Source: Aeromonas eucrenophila
GTDB lineage: Bacteria; Pseudomonadota; Gammaproteobacteria; Enterobacterales; Aeromonadaceae
DNA: 64,000 nt
NCBI RefSeq assembly: GCF_000819865.1
Contig: NZ_CDDF01000008.1
Coordinates: 1 to 64,000, forward strand
Direction: 5' to 3'
The notes under the pieces are model-generated. The model ran no database searches, was not told the origin of the DNA, and saw nothing but the letters and a program-made list of their open reading frames with translations. A program made the translations under genes and the position numbers. Every line of letters starts with the position of its first letter. Position 1 is the first letter of the stretch. Of the stretch, positions 28,073 to 36,592 are shown in pieces.

Positions 28073-29212
28073 TCAGAAGAAGTACTTGAAGCGCACGCGG
28101 CCGCCGTAACGGTCGATATTGTCCACCTCGCTGCTGTCGACATTCAGCTGCGACCAGTAGGCCCCCAGATAGATGTCGAAGTTGTTCAGATCCAGCACAT
28201 TGGGGATCTTGTAGGAGGCGTAAACGGTGTTGATGGTGTGCTTGCCGATCATCTTGCTGAAGTCGGCGCTGTTGTTGTTCAGGTTGGCGCTGCTGATGTC
28301 GTTGATGGCGTAGATGTAACCCAGACCGGCGTTGTGCCAGATGAGGTTGGCACCGAGGGTGGTATCGGTTTCATCTTCGGCATCCATGCGGGCCGCGTTG
28401 GCGTTGATGACCAGGGCATCCTGGGTCCAGCTGGTGGTGATGCCGTAGCCCATGCGATCGGATACGGAGACATCGTCACTGGTCACGATGGCGTCGTTGA
28501 TCACGTTGCCCTCGGCGCCCAGCGCAACCTTCAGATTCTCCCCCTTCCAGGCGACGACCGGACGCACCATGATGGAGTCCTTGGCCTTGGTCAGCGCATA
28601 GCCATGGTACTGCTGACCGGCGAACAGGTTGGTGCGATCCCCGATCAGGGTGGAGAGCTCCAGATACCAGTTACCCGTCTCTTTGTTGAGCAGCAGCTGA
28701 CCGCCCTTGCTGGCCCGGCCGCGGCCTTCCTTCAGCATGTAGACGTAGCCGTTGCCATCGGAGTAGAGATCGTTGGCGCTGTCGCCAGAGTGCTCGACGA
28801 AGATGTCCTGACCCAGCGGGAACATGTCATAGGCCTCGAAGCGACCGACCTTCATGCCCCAGTTGCTGCGCTGACCGAAGCCCAGGTAGGCATCATCGGC
28901 ACCGGCGCCACCGTTGGTGCCTATGGTGGGCTGGATCTGGATCTGGCCGTAGCGACCATCCTCCAACTCCCTTACCCCCTGGAAGTTCAGCAGCAGGCGG
29001 CCGTCCTCGTCCCAGCGGTCGCTGCGGGTCTCGCTGGTCTGACCCAGCACGTTGCCACGGGTGGTGTTGGAGGCGTTGAGGTTGATCTCCGCATCGCCCC
29101 CCAGGCTCAGGCGCCCAAAGTCCGTGTTGGTCTCCACCACGGCATTGGCCATGAAAGGAGTGCTCAGGGCCAGGATGGCGATCAGCTGGGCGGACAGGTT
29201 CGTCAGTTTCAT
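28073..29212 (-). CDS. Outer-membrane porin, probably beta-glucoside/carbohydrate specific
   Basis: A 379-residue protein with a signal peptide (about residues 1-22, ending PFMANA) and a mature chain of alternating beta strands that ends in KYFF, the C-terminal phenylalanine signature for BAM insertion. The segment GRFEAYDMFPLGQDIF and the overall length fit carbohydrate porins of the RafY/BglH kind, although I cannot name a family precisely. Its place between the sugar kinase and the LacI gene suggests passage of cellobiose or related sugars. The start at MKLTN (29212) is preferred over an upstream ATG that directly abuts AAGGA. Confidence 0.75.
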   Translation of the reverse strand: MKLTNLSAQLIAILALSTPFMANAVVETNTDFGRLSLGGDAEINLNASNTTRGNVLGQTSETRSDRWDEDGRLLLNFQGVRELEDGRYGQIQIQPTIGTNGGAGADDAYLGFGQRSNWGMKVGRFEAYDMFPLGQDIFVEHSGDSANDLYSDGNGYVYMLKEGRGRASKGGQLLLNKETGNWYLELSTLIGDRTNLFAGQQYHGYALTKAKDSIMVRPVVAWKGENLKVALGAEGNVINDAIVTSDDVSVSDRMGYGITTSWTQDALVINANAARMDAEDETDTTLGANLIWHNAGLGYIYAINDISSANLNNNSADFSKMIGKHTINTVYASYKIPNVLDLNNFDIYLGAYWSQLNVDSSEVDNIDRYGGRVRFKYFF

Positions 29213-29409
29213 TATTATCATTCCTTGAGTTTTATGATTTTGATATATAAGCGTTTATTTATTTGTCTCTCCGAAGAGAGGGCAAATTCGGGCATGCCTT
29301 TCCCCCATCGCTGGGCAATGTGAGGCAAGGAACATGGGTGGTGCGGGGTGGGCAGGGCCCCGCGTGCTAACTCAGGGCGGGCATCGACGCCTTCCCCTTC
29401 GGGCGGGGA

Positions 29410-30339
29410 TCAGAGGGCCCATGTCGCGACTCCTTCGCTGCAACTGGGCAACCAGGCGGCCCCCCGCACCCCGCTGCTGTCCCCATAGCGGGCGGGCAGC
29501 AGTCGGGTGATGCAGCGATCCGAGAACAGATAAGGCTCCAGCGCCGCGGGCAGCTCCCGATAGAGGGCATCGAGGTTGGAGAGGCCGCCGCCAAACACGA
29601 TGACATCCGGATCCAGCACGTTGATCAGGCTGGCCACGCTGCGACCGAGGGCACCGATGAAGTGCAGGTAGTGGGCGTGCGCCTCGGGGTTGCCCAGGGC
29701 CGCCGCCGCCATGATCTCCGGGGTGCTCATGCTCACCCCGTGGGCCTGGTTGAAGCGGGTGCTGAAACCGGTACCGGAGACGAACCGCTCTATGCAGTTG
29801 TCGCGGCCGCAGTAACAGGGCTGAGCCGGGCCATCCAGCGCCGGATCGTAGCCGGGCAAGGGGTTGTGGCCCCACTCCCCAGTGATGGCGTTGGGGCCGA
29901 CCATGAGCTGACGGTTGACCACCAGTCCCCCGCCGCAGCCGGTGCCGAGTATGATACCGAACACCAGTCGCCCCGCCTCTCCGGCCCCGTCGACGGCCTC
30001 CGACAGGGTGAAGCAGTCGGCGTCATTGGCGATGGCAACCGACTGACCCAGCACCCGCATCAGATCGCCCTTGAGGTCCTGGCCGTTGAGAAACAGGCAG
30101 TTGGCATTCTTGATGCGACCGGTCTGCGGGCTGACCGCGCCGGGCAAGCCGATGCCGATGCTGAAGGGGCGATCCAGCTCCTGGCGTATGCCCTCCACCA
30201 GCTGGGTGATGGCGGCCAGGAAGTCGGCGTAGCCGCTGGTCGGGGTCGGGATGCGCTTGCGCAGCAGGCTGACGCCTTCATCATCGAGCAGCTGTGCCTC
30301 TATCTTGGTGCCCCCGATGTCGAGTCCGAGTCGCAACAT
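29410..30339 (-). CDS. ROK-family sugar kinase
   Basis: A 309-residue kinase. The ATP phosphate site is LGLDIGGTKIEA (residues 4-15), the substrate/ROK motif is GEWGHNPLPGYDP, and the zinc site CYCGRDNC follows. The sequence resembles E. coli Mak (fructokinase) and NagK. In this operon the phospho-beta-glucosidase releases free glucose, so a glucokinase role makes chemical sense; a fructokinase or glucosamine kinase remains possible. It begins 11 bp after the EIIA stop. Confidence 0.85.
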   Translation of the reverse strand: MLRLGLDIGGTKIEAQLLDDEGVSLLRKRIPTPTSGYADFLAAITQLVEGIRQELDRPFSIGIGLPGAVSPQTGRIKNANCLFLNGQDLKGDLMRVLGQSVAIANDADCFTLSEAVDGAGEAGRLVFGIILGTGCGGGLVVNRQLMVGPNAITGEWGHNPLPGYDPALDGPAQPCYCGRDNCIERFVSGTGFSTRFNQAHGVSMSTPEIMAAAALGNPEAHAHYLHFIGALGRSVASLINVLDPDVIVFGGGLSNLDALYRELPAALEPYLFSDRCITRLLPARYGDSSGVRGAAWLPSCSEGVATWAL

Positions 30340-30350
30340 GATGGTGTCCC

Positions 30351-30662
30351 TCAGGCGGCCAGCTTGCGGTGCAGCTCGATGAGCTCGGTGACCAGCTCCC
30401 GGGCGAGCATGGCGGTCATCAGGTGATCCTGGGCGTGTACCAGGATCAACTTGACCGGGATCTTGCCCTCCCCCTCATCCGCCTCGATCAGCCGGGTCTG
30501 CACGGCATGGGCGGCATTGGCGGCCTCGGCGGCCTGGCGCAGCAGATCGTCTGCCTCGGTAAACTGGCCGGCCCTGGCCTGGCGCAGCGCCTCGAAGCAG
30601 AGGCTGCGGCTCATGCCGGCGTTGATGATGAGACCCATGACAGTCTCTTCCAGATCGAACAT
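30351..30662 (-). CDS. PTS lactose/cellobiose-specific EIIA
   Basis: A 103-residue cytosolic phosphocarrier of the ChbA/CelC type, all alpha-helical and trimeric in the family. The phospho-accepting histidine is in VHAQDHLMTA (His76 or His80). The ATG at 30662 lies 5 nt from AAGGAG. It passes phosphate from HPr to EIIB in cellobiose uptake. Confidence 0.9.
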   Translation of the reverse strand: MFDLEETVMGLIINAGMSRSLCFEALRQARAGQFTEADDLLRQAAEAANAAHAVQTRLIEADEGEGKIPVKLILVHAQDHLMTAMLARELVTELIELHRKLAA

Positions 30663-30728
30663 ACACACTCCTTGGTGATAGCACCGGCCCCGGGCCGGCG
30701 CGCTCTCTATACGGGTCTGACGGAATAA

Positions 30729-32114
30729 TCAGTCAAAGCCATTCTCGCGGGCGGCGGTGGCGAACCACTGACCGCTCTTCTTGATGCGCCGGGTCTGGCT
30801 CTCCAGCTCCAGCTCGATGAAGCCGTAGCGATTCTTGTAGGCATTGCTCCAGGACCAGTTGTCGATGAAGGTCCAGAGGTGATAGCCCCGGCACTGGCAG
30901 CCCTCTTCCAGCGCCTTGTGCAGCCAGATGAGGTGATCCCGGATGAAGCCGATGCGGTAGTCATCCTGGATCTGGCCATCCTCGCCCTTGAACTTGGCCT
31001 CCCCCTCGACCCCCATGCCGTTCTCCGAGATGTAGCTCGGGATGTTGCCGTAGTGGTCGCGCAGGTTGGTGAGGATGTCGTAGACCCCCTGCTCGTAGAT
31101 CTCCCAGCCCCGGTGCGGGTTCATCTTGCGACCCGGCATCTCGTAGTAATCGAAGAACCACTCCGGCATGAAGGGGCTGGCGGGGTTGACCGCGTTGCTG
31201 CGCGCCTTGATCCGGCGCGGCTGGTAGTAGTTGACCCCCAGCAGGTCTATCTTGCCCGCCGCCAGCAGGGCCTTGTCCCCCGGTTCGCAGGCCGGCAGCT
31301 GGTCATACTCCTCGAGCAGCGCCACCAGCTCGGCCGGGTATTCCCCCTTGACCGCCGGATCCAGGAAGCTGCGGTTGAACATCAGATCGGCGATGTTGGC
31401 CGCCTTCAGATCCGCCGGATGTTGCGAGCGCGGATAGGAGGGAGTGAGGTTCAAGATGATACCGATCTGGCCATCCTGGCCGAGCAGGCGGTAACGCTGC
31501 ACCGCCGTGGCGTGCGCCAGCATGGTGTGGTAGGCCACGGTGGCGGCGCGGCGAAAATCCACCACGTTCGGATAGTGGAAGTCGTAGAGGTAGCCCCCCT
31601 CCACCGGCACGATCGGCTCGTTGAAGGTGAACCAGTGCTTGACCTTGTGACCGAACAACCGGAAGCAGGTCTCGGCGAACTCGGCGTAGGCGGCGACCAC
31701 TTCCCGGCTCTCCCAGCCCCCCAGTTCCTGCATGCTCATGGGCATGTCGAAGTGGAACAGGCAGATGAAGGGCTCTATCCCCTCGGCCTTGAGCTCATCG
31801 AGCATGGCGTCATAGAAGGCGACGGCCTCCGGGTTCGGCTCTCCCCGTCCCGCCGGGATCAGCCGTGACCAGGCGATGGAGGTGCGAAAACTGTTATGGC
31901 CAAGCTGGCGCAGCAGGCGGATGTCGTCGCGAAAATGCTCATAGAAACCGGACGTCTGCGCCGGCCCAACCTGCTGGTGGAAGCGATTGGGGGACTGCTC
32001 GAACCAGTGATCCCAGATGGTAGGCGCCTTGCCCCCTTGCTGGCTGGCACCCTCCGCCTGGGCGGCGGACGAGGCACTGCCCCACCAGAACTGTTCAGGA
32101 AAACGGTATTGCAT
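30729..32114 (-). CDS. 6-phospho-beta-glucosidase (GH1)
   Basis: A 461-residue cytosolic glycosidase of family GH1. The N-terminal pattern FPEQFWWGSASSAAQAEG is typical, the acid/base glutamate is in FTFNEPIVP (about residue 165), and the nucleophile is in YISENGMG (about residue 357). It cleaves the phosphorylated disaccharide made by the PTS into glucose and glucose-6-phosphate. It lies between the EIIC and EIIA genes of the same operon. Both E. coli BglA/BglB and AscB are family relatives. Confidence 0.92.
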   Translation of the reverse strand: MQYRFPEQFWWGSASSAAQAEGASQQGGKAPTIWDHWFEQSPNRFHQQVGPAQTSGFYEHFRDDIRLLRQLGHNSFRTSIAWSRLIPAGRGEPNPEAVAFYDAMLDELKAEGIEPFICLFHFDMPMSMQELGGWESREVVAAYAEFAETCFRLFGHKVKHWFTFNEPIVPVEGGYLYDFHYPNVVDFRRAATVAYHTMLAHATAVQRYRLLGQDGQIGIILNLTPSYPRSQHPADLKAANIADLMFNRSFLDPAVKGEYPAELVALLEEYDQLPACEPGDKALLAAGKIDLLGVNYYQPRRIKARSNAVNPASPFMPEWFFDYYEMPGRKMNPHRGWEIYEQGVYDILTNLRDHYGNIPSYISENGMGVEGEAKFKGEDGQIQDDYRIGFIRDHLIWLHKALEEGCQCRGYHLWTFIDNWSWSNAYKNRYGFIELELESQTRRIKKSGQWFATAARENGFD

Positions 32115-32168
32115 CTGTTGTTACTCCAGGCTTGAAAAGAGAGGCCGCCAGGCGGCCCCGGCAGGCAA

Positions 32169-33497
32169 TCAACGGCTGGCGGCCGCCGCCAGCGGACGCG
32201 CTTCCACGCGGTCGGCTTGCTCTTCCTGTTTGAGCAGGGTGCGCTCATAGGCTTTCAGGAAGGGGTAGTACATGGCCGCGGCGGAGCACATGCACAGCAG
32301 GCTCAGCACCATGGGGCTGATGGCCCAGTTGGCGGCCCAGGAGGCACCGATGGGGCCGGGTGTGGTCCAGGGGGTGAGGGAAACCACCCGCTCGACCAGG
32401 CCGAAGTCCAGGGCAAACCAGGCCAGGGTGGCGTTGATCATGGGCACCAGGATGAAGGGCAGGAAGAAGACAGGGTTCATGACGATGGGGGCACCGAACA
32501 GGATGGGTTCGTTGATGTTGAACAGGCCCGGCACCACGCCCATCTTGCCGATGGATCTCAGGTGCGCCGCCTTGCTGCGCAGCAGCAGGAAGGCCAGCGG
32601 CAGGGTGGAGCCGACGCCGCCGATCAGCAGGTAGTGATCCCAGAAACCCTGCAGGAAGATGTGGGGCAGTGCCTCACCCGCCGCCATGGCGGCCTGGTTG
32701 TTGGCCAGGTTGGCCATCCAGAACGGGTTCATGATGCCGGTGACGATCAGGGCGCCGTGGATCCCGGCGAACCAGAGGATCTGGCACACCAATACCGCCA
32801 GCAGCATGGCAGGCAGGGAATCGGAGGCAGCCACCAGCGGCTTGACCAGGGACATGATGGCCTCAGGCAAGATCATGCCGGTGGTGTTTTCCAGCAACAG
32901 GTTGAGGGGGTGCAGGGTCAGGATGATCACCAGCACCGGGATCAGCACCTCGAAGGATCGCGCGACGCCGGTCGGCACCTGGGGCGGCAGCTTGATGGTG
33001 ATGTTGTTGCGCTTGAGGAAGGCATAGACCTCGGCCGCATAGATGGCGGTGATCAGGGCCGTGAAGATCCCCTGGCCGGAGAAGTACTGCATGGAGATGG
33101 CGCCATCCTTGACCGGCGCGGCCACCAGCATGAAGGACATCAGGCAGAGCAGACCCGTGGTGACCGGATCCAGCCCATTCTGGCGGGCCAAGCTGGCCCC
33201 TATCCCCACCGAGATGAACAGGGTCATCAGCCCCATGCTCAGCTGGAACGGCAACAGCAACTGGGGTTGATAAGTCGCCGAGAAGTCAAGCCAGGCGCGG
33301 GCGAAGCCCCACTGGGTCTGGGGTGAGAAAGGGGGGAAGATGAACACCAGCATGAAGCTGCCGACGATCATGAAGGGCAAGGCGGCGATGAAGCCATCAC
33401 GGATTGCCTGCACATATTTTTGCTGGCCAATCCGCCCGGCCAGGGGGCTGACCCGGTTTTCTATGGTACTGACAAAGCGTTCGTAAAGGGTGTTCAT
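32169..33497 (-). CDS. PTS lactose/cellobiose-type EIIC permease
   Basis: A 442-residue membrane permease with about ten helices. The IHGAL and FNINEPILFGAPIVMNP motifs are typical of the cellobiose EIIC (ChbC/CelB) group. It transports and with EIIB phosphorylates the sugar. It starts 40 bp after the EIIB stop and is followed by the phospho-glucosidase. Confidence 0.93.
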   Translation of the reverse strand: MNTLYERFVSTIENRVSPLAGRIGQQKYVQAIRDGFIAALPFMIVGSFMLVFIFPPFSPQTQWGFARAWLDFSATYQPQLLLPFQLSMGLMTLFISVGIGASLARQNGLDPVTTGLLCLMSFMLVAAPVKDGAISMQYFSGQGIFTALITAIYAAEVYAFLKRNNITIKLPPQVPTGVARSFEVLIPVLVIILTLHPLNLLLENTTGMILPEAIMSLVKPLVAASDSLPAMLLAVLVCQILWFAGIHGALIVTGIMNPFWMANLANNQAAMAAGEALPHIFLQGFWDHYLLIGGVGSTLPLAFLLLRSKAAHLRSIGKMGVVPGLFNINEPILFGAPIVMNPVFFLPFILVPMINATLAWFALDFGLVERVVSLTPWTTPGPIGASWAANWAISPMVLSLLCMCSAAAMYYPFLKAYERTLLKQEEQADRVEARPLAAAASR

Positions 33498-33537
33498 GAA
33501 GGTTTCCTTGTGACTTTCACTGGTTGGAGTCTGCTCA

Positions 33538-33843
33538 TCAGCCGATCAGGGTGAGGGCGTGGTCGAGGACCTTGTCACCCCGTTGCATGCCGTAATCCAT
33601 CATGTTGATGGTGTCGACCGGTACGCCGTGGGCGGCTGCCCGCTGCTGCAACTCGGCCTGCATGTATTTGACCTGGGGCCCCAGCAGCACGACCTGGTAG
33701 TGCGGCATCTGCAGATCGAACTCTGCCGCCCCGAAGGCCTGTATCTCTGCGCTCAATCCCCGCTTGTCCGCTTCCTCTTTCATCTTCTTGACCAGCAGAC
33801 TGGTGGACATGCCAGAGGAGCAGCACAACATGATCTTTTTCAT
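33538..33843 (-). CDS. PTS lactose/cellobiose-specific EIIB
   Basis: A 101-residue cytosolic domain with the ChbB-type P-loop IMLCCSSGMSTSLL; Cys8 corresponds to the phosphocysteine. The start at 33843 is selected because the core begins at once and GGAGAATCGGGAA precedes it. It heads the minus-strand operon EIIB-EIIC-GH1-EIIA-ROK. Confidence 0.92.
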   Translation of the reverse strand: MKKIMLCCSSGMSTSLLVKKMKEEADKRGLSAEIQAFGAAEFDLQMPHYQVVLLGPQVKYMQAELQQRAAAHGVPVDTINMMDYGMQRGDKVLDHALTLIG

Positions 33844-33902
33844 TTCCCGATTCTCCAGACGTTCGTAACGGACGGGGCATTCTTGATCGAACGGATTTAA
33901 AT

Positions 33903-33918
33903 TGGAAACCGGTTTCCA
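33903..33918 (-). promoter_or_regulatory. LacI-type operator of the cellobiose operon
   Basis: TGGAAACCGGTTTCCA is a perfect 16-bp palindrome with central CG, 60 bp upstream of the EIIB start. Its half-site matches the site before the LacI-family gene. It lies between the divergent EIIB and orphan EIIC genes, and could influence both. Confidence 0.75.
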
Positions 33919-34107
33919 TAACTCATCCGTCGATGTGTGAGCGAGATCGGTAATTTCCGGTCCGGAGCGGCTGGAAGTGTGAGCGAAGTAATGAAATGGC
34001 AAAATGGTCGCGGATATTACGGAAACGGAGCAGCAAAATCGTCAGAATGGAGCCAAAGCCCCGGGATGACAGGGGATGAAAAGCGAAAAGGGACGGAAAA
34101 TAGAGTG

Positions 34108-35403
34108 ATGAACCTGCAATGGATGGCAATGCTGGTCGGCATGATTGAGCAGCGCATGGTACCGTTTGCCAATTGGCTGACCCGCAGTCGCCATGTGCTC
34201 TCGTTACGGGATGGTTTTCAGTTGGCCATGCCCTTCGTCATCGTCGGCAGCCTGCTGGTGCCCATACTGTTTCCCCCCATCTCCCCCGACACTCCGCACG
34301 CCTTCGGGCAGTGGCTGCACTGGCTGGCGCGGGAGCTGCACCCCTTTCTGTTTCCGGTCTATTCCCACACCCTGGGGCTGGTGGCGCTGATCATCGCCTT
34401 TGGCTCGGCCTCCAGCCTCGCCAAGGCCTATGAGATGCCGGAGCGGCTGTGCGGCCTGGGGGGCTGCATGGCGTTTCTGATGCTGATCGACTTCCGCTCG
34501 CTGCAACCCGGGGTGTTTGGCTATCTGGGGGGCGCCGGGATCTTCACGGCCCTGCTGATGGCGTTCTATTCGGTGGAGGTGACCCGCTTCTTCTATCGCC
34601 GCGGCTGGTATATCAAGATGCCGGAGGAGGTGCCGGTGATGACGAGGCGGGGCTTTCAGCTGATAGTGCCGCTGCTGTTCACCATGCTGTCCCTGAGCCT
34701 GTTGCGGCTCTGGCTGCAGCAGCAGTTCGGCATCAGCCTGCCGGATTTCATGGCCTCCCTGTTCCGTCCCCTGATAGTGGGGGCCGACACCCTGCCCGCC
34801 CTGCTGATCACCCTGCTCATCGCCCACCTGCTCTGGTTCATGGGGATCCACGGCGCCCTGATAGTGACAGGCCTGCTGTCACCCTTCTGGATGGCCGGGG
34901 TGAGTGCCAACCAGGCGGCGCTGATGGCAGGAGAGCCCCTGCCCCACATCTTCTTGCAGGGCTTCTGGGACTATTACCTGCTGATCGGGGGCATAGGCAC
35001 CACCTTGCCGCTGGTGTTCATGGCCATGCGCAGCCGCTGCCACTCCATCCAGTCGGTGGGCAAGCTGGGCTTCATTCCCTCCATGTTCAACATCAACGAG
35101 CCCCTGCTGTTCGGCTTTCCCATCATAATGAACCCGCTGTTTTTCCTGCCCTTTATCGGCGTGCCGCTGATCAACGCGGTGATCGCCTGGCAGCTGACCC
35201 AGTGGGGTTTCCTCGACCGGTTCATCGCCCTGCTGCCCTGGTCCATGCCCTCTCCCCTCGGCGCGGCCTGGGCGGCGAACGGCAGCTGGAACAACGGCTT
35301 GATGAGCCTGGTCTGCATCCTCAACGGTTATGTGCTCTACCGCCCCTTCTTCCTCGCCCACGAGAAGATGGTGCTGGAGCAGGAACGCGAGCGGCTGGGC
35401 TGA
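34108..35403 (+). CDS. Orphan PTS EIIC permease (lactose/cellobiose type)
   Basis: A 431-residue permease with about ten membrane helices, parallel in layout to the EIIC at 32169 (IHGAL, HIFLQGFWDYYLLIGG, FNINEPLLFGFPIIMNP are shared). No EIIB or EIIA lies beside it, and it points away from the main operon. It might borrow the neighbouring EIIB/EIIA, giving a second sugar specificity, or be a divergent sensor. The frame is open upstream, but the ATG at 34108 begins the family-conserved part; its ribosome site is weak. Confidence 0.85.
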   Translation: MNLQWMAMLVGMIEQRMVPFANWLTRSRHVLSLRDGFQLAMPFVIVGSLLVPILFPPISPDTPHAFGQWLHWLARELHPFLFPVYSHTLGLVALIIAFGSASSLAKAYEMPERLCGLGGCMAFLMLIDFRSLQPGVFGYLGGAGIFTALLMAFYSVEVTRFFYRRGWYIKMPEEVPVMTRRGFQLIVPLLFTMLSLSLLRLWLQQQFGISLPDFMASLFRPLIVGADTLPALLITLLIAHLLWFMGIHGALIVTGLLSPFWMAGVSANQAALMAGEPLPHIFLQGFWDYYLLIGGIGTTLPLVFMAMRSRCHSIQSVGKLGFIPSMFNINEPLLFGFPIIMNPLFFLPFIGVPLINAVIAWQLTQWGFLDRFIALLPWSMPSPLGAAWAANGSWNNGLMSLVCILNGYVLYRPFFLAHEKMVLEQERERLG

Positions 35404-35407
35404 CGGG

Positions 35408-35506
35408 TTATCCCATCAGCCCGAGTTAGTTTATCGGGGCGGCTCTCAGGCCGATGTTCAGCTGTGAGTGCAAGGCAGTAACGATTACGACGGCAAACAG
35501 GTTGGC
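35408..35506 (-). pseudogene. Decayed 3' end of an AEC transporter gene
   Basis: The minus strand reads ANLFAVVIVTALHSQLN... then AAPIN-stop-LGLMG-stop, aligning with the end of the intact neighbour (GAALMNYLGLMG-stop). Over the last 44 bp, 34 are identical, and similarity continues more weakly through about 99 bp. An in-frame TAA replaces the Tyr codon. This is a relic of a second AEC gene copy whose 5' part is gone, replaced by the orphan EIIC gene. Confidence 0.72.
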
Positions 35507-35512
35507 ACCTGG

Positions 35513-36463
35513 CTAGCCCATTAACCCGAGGTAGTTCATCAGGGCGGCCCCCAAGCTGGTACTCACCAGAGAGCCCAAGGTGGTGGTGGCGATAATGTTC
35601 GCGGCCAACACGCTGTCGCCGCCCATGGCGCGGGTCATCACATAGCTGGCAGCCGCCGTCGGGGTGGAGCTGATGAGAAACAGTATGCCGAGGGCCTGGG
35701 TGCTGAAACCGAGCGCCCAGGCTCCCGTCACCAGCAGCACTGGGATGCAGAACAGGCGGTTGGCGGTGGCCCAGCCGGTCAGGGTGGCGCCGCCGCGCAG
35801 GGCCTTGAGGTTGAGGCTGGCACCGGTGCAGAGCAGGGCCAGCGGCAGCGTCATATTGGCAAAATAGTTGCCGGTGTTGATGACCAGCGACGGCAGCTCT
35901 ATGCCGAGCAGACCGAACGGCAGCGCCGAGAGGATGGCGATGATGAGGGGGTTTTTGACTATCCCCTTCAGGATGGGCTTGATCCCCCGCCCGCCCCCCA
36001 GGCTGCGGGTGAGGGTGATGACAGCGAGTATGTTGTAGAGCACGGTCACCGCCCCGACCAGCAGGGCCGCGGCGCCTATCCCCTCGGGCCCATAGGCATT
36101 TTGCACATAGGCCAGCCCCATGATCCCCATGTTGCCGCGAAAGCTGCCCTGCACGAAGATGCCGCGCAGTTTCTGCTCGCTGATGAAGCGGGCAGCCAAC
36201 AGCTCGAGCACCAGGAAGCCTGCCAAAGTGCCCAGCAGGCCGTAGAGGATGAGCCAGGGGCTCGGCATGGTGGAGAAATCGGTGCGCACCATGCTCAGAA
36301 ACAGCAGGGCTGGCAGGGTGACCTGGAACACCAGGCGGGAGGCGGACTCAACGAAGCTGTCCGGCAACAGGCCGAGACGCTTGAGCCAGATGCCGAGCAG
36401 CAGCACCATGCAGATGGGGCCTGTGATGGAGAGGGAGAAGTGCAGACTTGCCAACAGATCCAT
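35513..36463 (-). CDS. AEC-family (auxin efflux carrier-like) transporter
   Basis: A 316-residue membrane protein with ten helices in two five-helix repeats. The pattern QGSFRGNMGIMGLAYVQNAYG and the final IIATTTLGSLVSTSLG are typical of the AEC group, which moves small organic acids or similar solutes. The substrate is not predictable. It is divergent from treR with about 130 bp between start codons. A ruined copy of its 3' end lies just downstream. Confidence 0.85.
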   Translation of the reverse strand: MDLLASLHFSLSITGPICMVLLLGIWLKRLGLLPDSFVESASRLVFQVTLPALLFLSMVRTDFSTMPSPWLILYGLLGTLAGFLVLELLAARFISEQKLRGIFVQGSFRGNMGIMGLAYVQNAYGPEGIGAAALLVGAVTVLYNILAVITLTRSLGGGRGIKPILKGIVKNPLIIAILSALPFGLLGIELPSLVINTGNYFANMTLPLALLCTGASLNLKALRGGATLTGWATANRLFCIPVLLVTGAWALGFSTQALGILFLISSTPTAAASYVMTRAMGGDSVLAANIIATTTLGSLVSTSLGAALMNYLGLMG

Positions 36464-36592
36464 GATGCGCGTCCTGTGCGATGCGAGCGGCAGGCCGCCA
36501 GCCGGAATGGAGAGGCCATTCTAGCGTCATGGGCTTGTATTCACAGGGGTTAATCACAACAATGTGGGCAATTCCCTGCCTGAGCACCCGAT

